Both the position numbers and the translations under genes were made by a program. Shown piece after piece: positions 10,245 to 17,550 of a DNA stretch of 32,194 nucleotides. Under the pieces are notes generated by a model. It was not told the DNA's origin, made no database searches, and saw only the letters and a list, made by a program, of their open reading frames with translations. The first letter of the stretch is position 1. Every line of letters begins with the position of its first letter. This stretch comes from JBCCEJ01 sp039030335 (GTDB lineage: Bacteria > Pseudomonadota > Gammaproteobacteria > HK1): positions 1-32,194 of the forward strand of contig JBCCEJ010000064.1 in the NCBI GenBank assembly GCA_039030335.1, given 5' to 3'.

Positions 10245-12014
10245 ATGAGTGATACGCAACTGGTGCTCGACCCGCGCCAGTGTGCGGCGGAGTATCGGGA
10301 CGGCCGCAGTGTGGACCTGGCGACGACCTTTCTCGATCTGCTGAGAAAGTTTGGCACACACCTCTATTTCGAACTCAACGAAGATACCGAACGGTTCGTC
10401 AATCTGTTCGTGAAGAACTTCCTGTTTTATTTCACCCAGGAAGACTTTCATCCAAGCGAGGCGCAGCTCGTTGAGTTTGTGCAACGTAATCCGGTGATCG
10501 CGAACGTCGTCGCAATCTCCCATTTCCGTACGACCGATGCTCACGTCAAGCTGCTGCTTGGGCAGTCGGCCAACTACGCGAAGTTGCTGGCGTTGTATAA
10601 CCCGCGGTGCGAAACGCAGGTCGATCCCCGGGCGCTGTTCCGCGCCAACTCGGAGCTGGCGACCAGTTGGTACTACGCCTACTTCGAAAACTACCGAACC
10701 GGATGTGTCACGGAAACGAGCTGGCAGAATTTGCGTCGCCACCTCTACGCGGCCGCCGACATCACGTTGGGTCACCCCACTGGCCAGACGCATCACGCCT
10801 ATTTTGGCGCGACCTACATCGATTTCGAAGAAGACCATCTGGTCAAGCGAAACATCAACCAGGCGGTACGGGCACATGTCGCAGCGCTACCGCTTGCGCC
10901 ACCAGCCCCGGATCGACGTAAGGCCTGCGTCGTGACCGCGATGTGGTTTCCGGCCCATTCGGTCTACCGGTGCATGCACAAATTCCTGGAAGCTTTGTCC
11001 GAGGAATTTGAGCTGACGTTGATCTCACTTTGTGACCCGGCCCTGGTCGACGACGGTCTGTTCGCTGGCGGTGTGCGGGCATTCGACACGGCCGACCCGG
11101 AAGGTAGCGGGGTAACGACTGGAGAGTTCGCGCTGGCCTTCTATCCAGACATCGGCATGAATGTCGAAAGTCTGCTGTTGTCGAACGTGCGAATCGCGCC
11201 CGTGCAGGTCTGTGGCTACGGACATCCGGTGTCGACCTGGGATAGCGAGATAGACTACTGGCTGGGCGGGCTTGAGACGGAAGACATCGCCGGCGCGAAG
11301 CGCAACTACAGTGAACGGCTGGTATTGATTCCCGGTGCTGGCGTCATGCCGAACAAGCCGCTCTACGAGCGCCGCTGGAACCATGCGGCGCACGGACGTG
11401 TACGGGTGAACTGCTCCTGGACGGGGCAGAAGATCAATTTTCAGAATCTCTCGTGGCTGAAACAGATCGCGGCGCGCTGCCGCAATCGCGTCGTTTACCG
11501 ATTTTTTCCGGGCGCATCCCCACTCAGTGGATCTTTTACCGGTATGCGCCGGGAGATCACCGAAGTTCTGGGCCCTGACGTGGATGTCGAGGTGCATACG
11601 GCGCTCGAATACGAGCCGTACATGGCGGCGATGGAGAACGCGGAATTCACTCTCGACCCCTATCCGTTTGGCGGCTACGCGACGGCTACGGACGCGCTGT
11701 TCCTCGGCAAGCCCATCGTCACGTTGGAAGGCCGGAAGTTCTTCAACCGGTCGGCGGCGGCGCTGTTGCGAAAATGTGGCCTCGAATGTCTCATCGCGAC
11801 AACTCCCGACGAGTACATCGAGATAGCGGCACGCCTCGTGGACGACGCGGCGTTCCGCCAGGATTGCGTCAACATCATCGAGGAAGGGGATCTTGACACC
11901 ACGATCTTCGCCGATGACAGCTCGACGCAGTTTCGTCGTGCGATGCGTTATCTCGTCGACCACGATACTGAACTGAAAGCGCAACAGTCACGCGAGCCGC
12001 TGGTGTTCCGCTGA
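10245..12014 (+). CDS. HMW1C/OGT-like (GT41-type) glycosyltransferase
   Basis: The 589-residue protein has a helical N-terminal half and a GT-B-type C-terminal half. Motifs shared with HMW1C and O-GlcNAc transferase-like enzymes are RIAPVQVCGYGHP (about 316-328, His327), followed by a YSERLVLIPG segment. A TGQKINFQNLSWL segment has Lys396, the likely donor-phosphate lysine. DPYPFGGYATATDALFLGKP starts at about residue 471. HMW1C enzymes glycosylate adhesin asparagines in the cytoplasm, while OGT modifies Ser/Thr. No adhesin or TPR-rich acceptor is present in the window, so the acceptor is unknown. ATG 10245 is preferred because GGCGGAG precedes it at nine bases; an in-frame TTG at 10227 is also possible. 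The 144 bases between this gene and the EcsC gene contain nothing recognisable. Confidence 0.75.
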   Translation: MSDTQLVLDPRQCAAEYRDGRSVDLATTFLDLLRKFGTHLYFELNEDTERFVNLFVKNFLFYFTQEDFHPSEAQLVEFVQRNPVIANVVAISHFRTTDAHVKLLLGQSANYAKLLALYNPRCETQVDPRALFRANSELATSWYYAYFENYRTGCVTETSWQNLRRHLYAAADITLGHPTGQTHHAYFGATYIDFEEDHLVKRNINQAVRAHVAALPLAPPAPDRRKACVVTAMWFPAHSVYRCMHKFLEALSEEFELTLISLCDPALVDDGLFAGGVRAFDTADPEGSGVTTGEFALAFYPDIGMNVESLLLSNVRIAPVQVCGYGHPVSTWDSEIDYWLGGLETEDIAGAKRNYSERLVLIPGAGVMPNKPLYERRWNHAAHGRVRVNCSWTGQKINFQNLSWLKQIAARCRNRVVYRFFPGASPLSGSFTGMRREITEVLGPDVDVEVHTALEYEPYMAAMENAEFTLDPYPFGGYATATDALFLGKPIVTLEGRKFFNRSAAALLRKCGLECLIATTPDEYIEIAARLVDDAAFRQDCVNIIEEGDLDTTIFADDSSTQFRRAMRYLVDHDTELKAQQSREPLVFR

Positions 12015-12044
12015 CCCATGACCGCCCTGTTGGAAGGAATGCCC

Positions 12045-12680
12045 ATGATCTACGAACTTCGCACCTACACACTGAAGCCTGGCACCCAGGCTGCCGTCGC
12101 CGATAACTCCGCTGACCTCGGGCGGGATATACGCGGGAACAACTACGGCCATCTGGAAGGCTATTGGGTCACTGAGATCGGTGCTCTCAACCAGGTGATG
12201 CACATGTGGAGTTTCGCGAGCCTCGACGAACGGGCGCGCCTGCGCGCGGAACTGGCGACCAACCAACGATGGGTCAATGAGTACCTGCCGGCGTTGCTGC
12301 CGAACCTGGTACGCCAGGAAGTGCGGCTGATGAATGCCTTTCTGCCGGTGCAGCCGCCATCCACTACGGGCAATGTTTACGAACTGCGCAGCTACCGTAC
12401 CCGGCCGACGCGGGCCAGGGCATGGGCGGCGGCGTTCACCAAGGCCATGCCGGCGCGGAGCCGTTACTCAACGTGCTCTGGAGCGTGGATCTGCGACGCA
12501 GGGCAGCCAAACGAGGTGTGCCATATCTGGGCTTACCCGGACCTCAATGCGCGCGCCGCGGCCCGGGCGGGAGCCGTGGCCGATCCGGATTGGCAAGCCT
12601 TTCTGGGCGAAGCGGTGGGCTATATCGAAGAGATGTCTTCGACCATCATGCTGCCGTGGAAACACTCCCCCATGCAGTAG
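12045..12680 (+). CDS. NIPSNAP family protein (two ferredoxin-like domains)
   Basis: The 211-residue protein begins MIYELRTYTLKPGTQ, the standard opening of NIPSNAP-family proteins (PF07978). The domain is repeated: the first half has GYWVTEIGALNQVMHMWSF, and the second half starts VYELRSYRTRP and contains GQPNEVCHIWAYPDL. The fold is a dimeric alpha+beta barrel. Bacterial members often sit in catabolic operons, but a catalytic role is generally not demonstrated. ATG 12045 is chosen because GGAAGGA ends six bases before it. Upstream ATGs at 12018 and 12039 are in frame but have poorer spacing or no ribosome site. It lies 30 bases behind the glycosyltransferase and converges with the aminotransferase gene, with three bases between the stops. 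Confidence 0.8.
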   Translation: MIYELRTYTLKPGTQAAVADNSADLGRDIRGNNYGHLEGYWVTEIGALNQVMHMWSFASLDERARLRAELATNQRWVNEYLPALLPNLVRQEVRLMNAFLPVQPPSTTGNVYELRSYRTRPTRARAWAAAFTKAMPARSRYSTCSGAWICDAGQPNEVCHIWAYPDLNARAAARAGAVADPDWQAFLGEAVGYIEEMSSTIMLPWKHSPMQ

Positions 12681-12683
12681 CGA

Positions 12684-13994
12684 TCAGGCCGCGCGTCGAA
12701 GCGGCTCGGAGAATTCGTCCATGAATGTCTGCAACGCAGCTTCGAAGCCGCTGTAGTCATCCGCGTCGAGGGGTAACGACAGGCTCATGAGACCCGTTTT
12801 GCTCGTGTAAAACCCATGCTCGAGCATAAAGAGATGGCATAGTGCCGCCGCGTCGGGGATATCCGCGTGTACGTCTGCCGGTGTCTTCACTTGTGCATGG
12901 TTGAAGTGTATGCATAGCAAACTGCCAATCCCCGTGATCACAACCGGGTGGCCGTGTTCGCGGGCGTAGAGATTCACGCGTTCCTTAAAGGCCTCCCCGC
13001 GTTGGTTGTGAGCATCCGCAACGTCGGGCGTGTAGATATCGCGCATCGCCGTTACGCCCGCTGCCATCGTCAGTACGTTGTTGTTGAACGTGCCCGCATG
13101 CGGTAGTGCGTCCGGTCTACGGGGATCGTAGAGGTCGATGATGTCGGCCCGGCCACCGAAGGCCCCGATGGTCAGACCGCCACCGATGTACTTGCCGAAC
13201 GAGGTGAGATCGGGTGTCACGTCATAGTGCTTTTGCGCACCGCCTGATGAGACCCGCGACGTCATGACCTCATCGAACAGCAGCGCGATGTCGTGCCGAT
13301 CGGCAGCCTCCCGCAAGGCTTCGAGAAATTCACGCGTCGCTGGCAGCGCGCCGCCTGTGCCCATGACCGGCTCGACCATGATCGCGGCGATGTCGGCGGC
13401 ATGGTGGTCGACCAGCGCTGTCGTGTAGTCGATATCGTTGAATCGCGCGTAGTAGTAAGGGTACGGGACGTTGACCCGGTTGTAGCCGTCTTTGAACATG
13501 AAGACGCCGCCGTGATAGCCGCCTCGCATCACCACCAGGCCATTGCGACGGGTGTGCGCGCGCGCCGCCGCCACAGCCATCAGATTGGCTTCGGTGCCGG
13601 AATTACAAAAGCGCAGACGATCCACGCCCGGAAAGCGTGTGCAGAGCAGATCGGCAAGTTCCGCTTCATCGCGGTTGGGTGCCGAGAGCAGTGTGCCACG
13701 GTCCATCGCTTCGACCACCGCAGCGCGAATCCGGGGCTCGGAATGCCCGAACAGCCCGGCTGTGTACTCGCCTAGAAAATCCGTGTACTCGTGATCGTCC
13801 GCATCCCATAGCCGGCAACCGGCACCACCGGTGAGCAACAGTGGAAATGGATCGAAGTGCAGCACGGTGCGGGTATTGCCGCCGGGCAGTACCTGGAGTG
13901 CCCGGTCATGCTGAGCGCGGCTCGCGGGATTGTTGTGCGCATAGCGCGCGCGGGCTTCGGTCAGCGCCGAAGACAAATCGATGTTCGCACGCAT
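12684..13994 (-). CDS. Class III PLP aminotransferase, glutamate-1-semialdehyde aminomutase-like
   Basis: The 436-residue cytoplasmic protein is a fold-type I, class III PLP enzyme. NSGTEANL at 131-138 is the phosphate-binding region. Asp241 in LLFDEVMTSR pairs with the pyridine nitrogen, and Lys268 in SFGKYIGGGL is the Schiff-base lysine. Length and the N-terminal PGGNTRTV...GCRLWDADDHEYTDF segment match the HemL-like group. The conserved sequences differ enough from true HemL that I would not assign tetrapyrrole synthesis. A catabolic aminotransferase or aminomutase is more likely given the neighbours. A very good ribosome site, AGGAGG (minus strand, 14001-14006), precedes ATG 13994. It is divergent from the dehalogenase-like gene. 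Confidence 0.85.
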   Translation of the reverse strand: MRANIDLSSALTEARARYAHNNPASRAQHDRALQVLPGGNTRTVLHFDPFPLLLTGGAGCRLWDADDHEYTDFLGEYTAGLFGHSEPRIRAAVVEAMDRGTLLSAPNRDEAELADLLCTRFPGVDRLRFCNSGTEANLMAVAAARAHTRRNGLVVMRGGYHGGVFMFKDGYNRVNVPYPYYYARFNDIDYTTALVDHHAADIAAIMVEPVMGTGGALPATREFLEALREAADRHDIALLFDEVMTSRVSSGGAQKHYDVTPDLTSFGKYIGGGLTIGAFGGRADIIDLYDPRRPDALPHAGTFNNNVLTMAAGVTAMRDIYTPDVADAHNQRGEAFKERVNLYAREHGHPVVITGIGSLLCIHFNHAQVKTPADVHADIPDAAALCHLFMLEHGFYTSKTGLMSLSLPLDADDYSGFEAALQTFMDEFSEPLRRAA

Positions 13995-14263
13995 ATCGTT
14001 CCTCCTGACTCCAGAAACCTACGGCGACCGGTCTCGCGATCGCCATGGCGACAAGTGATGGCAGGGCGGTCGGCGTCACCCCGTTCACCGCCCCCGCCTC
14101 CCGGGCGGACTACGCGTAACATCGCACCCGAACCGCTTCCTCATATTTTCGAGAACATGGTTACGTGCGCCCGACATCGGGTCAAACTAAACGCCCGGCG
14201 GGCCGGGCGCCGTGCGGTCTCCGCTGGCACTTCAGGCCCTGTTCAAACGAGGAGAGCACCCCG
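13995..14263. other. Divergent intergenic region, aminotransferase / DehI-like gene
   Basis: This 269-base stretch must hold the promoters for both divergent genes. It contains AGGAGG for the minus-strand gene and AGGAGAG (about 14250-14256) for the plus-strand gene. A GC-only inverted repeat, GCCCGGC (14193-14199) with GCCGGGC (14202-14208), lies between them. No clear sigma70-type -35/-10 pair was found. The downstream frame is open across part of this region but encodes no recognisable protein. Confidence 0.4.
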
Positions 14264-15079
14264 ATGTTGGCAGAGCTTGGTGAAGCCGACGCGACCGGCG
14301 ATATCGCGATCATCTACGACGAGATCCGGAGTTTCTGCGCAGTGCCGTACGTCTCGTCACTACAACGGCATCTGGCGACGCGGCCGGGCTGGCTGGAATG
14401 GGCATGGCAGAGCGCGCGGCCAGTATTCGCCAGCGGCATCGCTCAAGAAGCCGCCTGGGAGGCTGCCCGTTGTCCACTGCAGGTAAAGCTTCCGTGGGTA
14501 CCCGAAGAAGTTCGTTCTCTCTGGCAACTAACCGATGCGGAAGCTGGCGCTATTCGTTCCGTTGGCGCACTGTTCGTGCGCGTCAGCCCAACCAATCTGA
14601 TGCTGTCCGCCATGGTGCGCAAGCTGCTGGCAGGCGAAGTGCCGGGCGGTGCCCAGCCCCGCACGTCCTGGACGCCACCCGAACCCGTGCCGGCGCCTCC
14701 TGCCATGGTCGACACGGCGGCCGTCGCGCCCGATCTTCGCGGCGCTTTACTGCGCTTCTCGACCGAGGTCGCCGGGCAGCCCTTCGTACCCGGGCTGTAT
14801 CGGATGCTGGCCCGTTGGCCCGGCTACTTCGGCTTTCTGACGACGGTGTTGGCGCCCCGCTTCCAGGACCCGGACATCGAGACCGCGTGCCGCACTGTAC
14901 AGTTAGCCATCGATGCCGCAGCAGAACACGTGTTCACCGCCTTGCCCAAACCGTCGGGACGCTGGCCTATGCCGCCTGCCAGCGAGCACGCCGAGGTGCT
15001 GGATGCGGTCGAGCGTTATCGGGAGACCAGTCCGCAAATGATCGTGTTCGGGAGAATGATCGGTGATTCACTGGCTTGA
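14264..15079 (+). CDS. DehI-like 2-haloacid dehalogenase family protein
   Basis: The 271-residue protein resembles DehI (PF10778), the group I D,L-2-haloacid dehalogenases, which hydrolyse 2-haloalkanoic acids with inversion. Its internal duplication is visible. Repeat one contains AIIYDEIRSFCAVPYVSSLQ and LATRPGWLEWAW (about 15-48). Repeat two contains LRGALLRFSTEVAGQPFVPG and LARWPGYFGFL (about 158-192). Asn111 in VRVSPTNLM sits near the position of the Asn reported for catalysis in DehI. I could not place the catalytic Asp with confidence, so dehalogenase activity is not assured. Many family members are uncharacterised. ATG 14264 is chosen because of AGGAGAG just upstream; the frame is open further back without family similarity. 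The GST gene follows after 107 bases on the same strand. Confidence 0.65.
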   Translation: MLAELGEADATGDIAIIYDEIRSFCAVPYVSSLQRHLATRPGWLEWAWQSARPVFASGIAQEAAWEAARCPLQVKLPWVPEEVRSLWQLTDAEAGAIRSVGALFVRVSPTNLMLSAMVRKLLAGEVPGGAQPRTSWTPPEPVPAPPAMVDTAAVAPDLRGALLRFSTEVAGQPFVPGLYRMLARWPGYFGFLTTVLAPRFQDPDIETACRTVQLAIDAAAEHVFTALPKPSGRWPMPPASEHAEVLDAVERYRETSPQMIVFGRMIGDSLA

Positions 15080-15186
15080 TCCGAATCGCTCCTGCGTTCT
15101 GGTGGACCATGGTCAGCCGTCGCTGGTGGGACACCGGAATGGTCTTCTGTAAGCTCTGCGCAAAGCTCAATTGACGGAGTTCCAGT

Positions 15187-15801
15187 ATGCAGCTCTTCTA
15201 CGCCCGGCCGTCCCCATTTGTGCGCAAGGTCATGGTCATGCTGGCCGAGGCGGGCCAGACCGACGCCGTGACGCTGATAGACGGATTCGGATCGCCGGTT
15301 GACCCCAACGCGGAGGTCGTCGCGAGCAATCCGCTTGGAAAGATTCCTTGTCTGGTGCTCGACAATGGCGATACGTTGTACGACAGCCGGGTGATTACCA
15401 GGTACCTGGACGCACGTTTTGGCACGGCGTTGTACCCCGAGGGTGACGCGCTCTGGCGCACACTGACTCTGGAAAGTCACGCCGACGGCATGCTCGATGC
15501 CTCTATCCTGTGTGTCTACGAGGTGCGCTGCAGGGCGGAGGGAGAGCGTTCTACCGATTGGGTCGCCGGGCAGCGCGACAAGATCGCGCGAGGCCTCGAC
15601 GCGCTGGAAACACGCTGGCTCGACTACCTGAACGGCCCCGTCGAGATGGGGCACCTCGCGATCGGCTGCGCGCTGGAATACCTCGACTTCCGCCGTGAGA
15701 TGGGAGGCTGGGATGACTGGCGAACCGGGCGACCCGGCCTCAGCGATTGGATCGCCACCGTGTCTGCCAGACCATCGATGCAGGCGACCCGTCCGGAATG
15801 A
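15187..15801 (+). CDS. Glutathione S-transferase family protein
   Basis: The 204-residue cytoplasmic protein has a thioredoxin-fold N-terminal domain and an all-helical C-terminal domain. It starts MQLFYARPSPFVRKVMVML, with Ser9 the likely activating residue at the end of strand 1. NPLGKIPCL carries the cis-proline (Pro54), and LYDSRVITRYLD contains the Asp66-Ser67 pair that binds the glutathione gamma-glutamyl group. GST enzymes conjugate or use glutathione as cofactor in detoxification, including reductive dehalogenation and isomerisation. Location next to a DehI-like gene fits work on electrophilic or halogenated substrates, but this is inference. GGAG precedes ATG 15187 at suitable spacing. 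The gene converges with hyuB of the second pair. Confidence 0.88.
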   Translation: MQLFYARPSPFVRKVMVMLAEAGQTDAVTLIDGFGSPVDPNAEVVASNPLGKIPCLVLDNGDTLYDSRVITRYLDARFGTALYPEGDALWRTLTLESHADGMLDASILCVYEVRCRAEGERSTDWVAGQRDKIARGLDALETRWLDYLNGPVEMGHLAIGCALEYLDFRREMGGWDDWRTGRPGLSDWIATVSARPSMQATRPE

Positions 15802-15834
15802 GGCGATGCGGCCCGCGCGGCCTCTCGCACAACT

Positions 15835-17550
15835 TCAAGCGTTGCGCAGGGCCGCGGTCGCCGCCTCGTCGACATTGCCATCAGCATCGCACGCGACGCG
15901 ATAGACCTCACGCGCGGCTGTAATGCTGACCCGGCCGTCCAGCACGTCCGCGGCGACCCTCGCAGGTTCTCGTTCGGCAGCCGGTCCCAGGCCGCCGCCG
16001 CCGGGCATCTCCAGGTGCATGAAGTCGGACTCGGGGATCAGCTGTCGACCTTTGCTGGCCATGACCGCGCCGCTCCCAAGGCGGACGACGCCGGCGCCGC
16101 CCGGTTCAGCGCCGTCGCGACCGCGCGCCGGGTTCTGCACGCTGTCGAACATGGCCGAGACGATGAAAGAAGCCCCTTCGGCGTGCCTCACGTCCATGAT
16201 CTGACCAAGCCCGCCGCGCTCGGTGCCGGCTCCGCCGGAGTCGGTGCGGTACTCCTTGACCGTGATCAGCAGTGGCGCGATCGTCTCGGTGATTTCCACC
16301 GGCGTATTGCGCACGCCGGACGGGAACGCCGTCGCGGACAGGCCGTCTTGCCCTGGACGCGCGCCCGTGCCGCCCGCGTGAAACACATTGACCGTGAACT
16401 GGGCCGGGCTGGCGTTGCTGGGGCCGCCAGAGCGAGGACCGTTCATAAGCAGTGGATTCCACAGTGACGACGCACCTTCAGCGGGCACCGAACCGGGTAT
16501 CGCCTGATGCAGACAACCCAAAACCACATCCGGCAGCATCTGCCCGGTGACGTGGCGAGCACTGACGCCACACGGTGGGGGGGCATTCAGAATGCAGCCT
16601 TCTGGAGCACTGACGCGTATCGGCGCGAGCGATCCGGCGTTGTTCGGAACCTCGGACCCGACCACGCAGCGTACCCCGAACGACGCGTACGCCTCCGTAT
16701 AGGTGATCGGCACGTTGATGCCGAGTTCGGAGACGGCGCTGGTCCCGGTAAAGTCCACGTCGATACCATCATCGCCAATCGTCATCGTAGCGTTCAGATC
16801 GATTTCGCGTTCGTGACCGTCAACACGCATCGCGTTGCAGTACTGCCCCCGCGGCAAGGCCCGAATGGCGTCCAGCATCGACTCGCGCGAGGTATCGATG
16901 ATGTGGTCGGATACGCCTTCCATATCGGCGAGGGCAAACTCGCGCATCGTTTCAGCCAGACGCTTCACGCCGATGGCGTTGCACGCAGCGAGCGAGTACA
17001 GGTCGCCGACGACCTGCACCGGTTCACGAACGTTGGCGCGGACGATCTCCAGTAGCACTTCGTTCGCGTCGCCGTCCCTGAACAGATGCATGATCGGAAT
17101 ATTCAAGCCCTCTTCGTATACCTGACGGCCATCCGCGCTGAAGCCGATACCACCCACGTCGACGACATGGCTCGTGCACGCGAACGAACCGATCGCGACG
17201 CCATCCAGAAAGGCTGGCGTGACGACCGTGAAGTCGTGCAGATGACCCGTGCCGAGCCAAGGGTCGTTGGTGACGAACACGTCGCCTTCGCACATCTCGT
17301 TGAGCGGGAAACGCTGCATGAAGAAACGCACGGAAGCGGCCATCGCATTGACGTGACCCGGCGTGCCCGTCACCGCTTGCACCACCATGCGCCCGCGCTG
17401 GTCAAAAAATCCTGCGGACAGATCGCCCGCTTCGCGGGTGGAAGTGGAAAACGACGTTCGCACAAGGGTTTGAGCCTGTTCCTCAACCACAGCTAGCAGT
17501 CGATCCCAGATGACCTGTAAGCGAATTCTCCCGAGTGCCGTTGAGCTCAT
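15835..17550 (-). CDS. hyuB: Hydantoinase/oxoprolinase subunit B (second copy)
   Basis: The 571-residue HyuB-type subunit has NDPWLGTGHLHD at residues 95-106, His128/Asp131 in CTSHVVDVGGIG, a YRTDSGGAGTERGGLGQ segment and a late MPGGGGLGP. The N-terminus IRLQVIWDRLLAVVEEQAQT is the typical HyuB opening. Its start overlaps the hyuA stop by four bases (ATGA at 17547-17550, minus strand), so translation is coupled, and GGAGGTGA provides a strong ribosome site. Relative to the first HyuB, it differs around the metal-binding motif (LGTGH instead of FHGGQ) and extends about 40 residues beyond the terminal Gly-rich segment. That extension (VAADVLDGRVSITAAREVYR) is common in HyuB proteins. Confidence 0.9.
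   Translation of the reverse strand: MSSTALGRIRLQVIWDRLLAVVEEQAQTLVRTSFSTSTREAGDLSAGFFDQRGRMVVQAVTGTPGHVNAMAASVRFFMQRFPLNEMCEGDVFVTNDPWLGTGHLHDFTVVTPAFLDGVAIGSFACTSHVVDVGGIGFSADGRQVYEEGLNIPIMHLFRDGDANEVLLEIVRANVREPVQVVGDLYSLAACNAIGVKRLAETMREFALADMEGVSDHIIDTSRESMLDAIRALPRGQYCNAMRVDGHEREIDLNATMTIGDDGIDVDFTGTSAVSELGINVPITYTEAYASFGVRCVVGSEVPNNAGSLAPIRVSAPEGCILNAPPPCGVSARHVTGQMLPDVVLGCLHQAIPGSVPAEGASSLWNPLLMNGPRSGGPSNASPAQFTVNVFHAGGTGARPGQDGLSATAFPSGVRNTPVEITETIAPLLITVKEYRTDSGGAGTERGGLGQIMDVRHAEGASFIVSAMFDSVQNPARGRDGAEPGGAGVVRLGSGAVMASKGRQLIPESDFMHLEMPGGGGLGPAAEREPARVAADVLDGRVSITAAREVYRVACDADGNVDEAATAALRNA

Noticed and set aside
12422..12724. Possible frameshift in the NIPSNAP gene suggested by an alternative frame with plausible sequence
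   Set aside because: The main frame stays consistent with the family through GQPNEVCHIWAYPDL to the stop, so no shift is needed.
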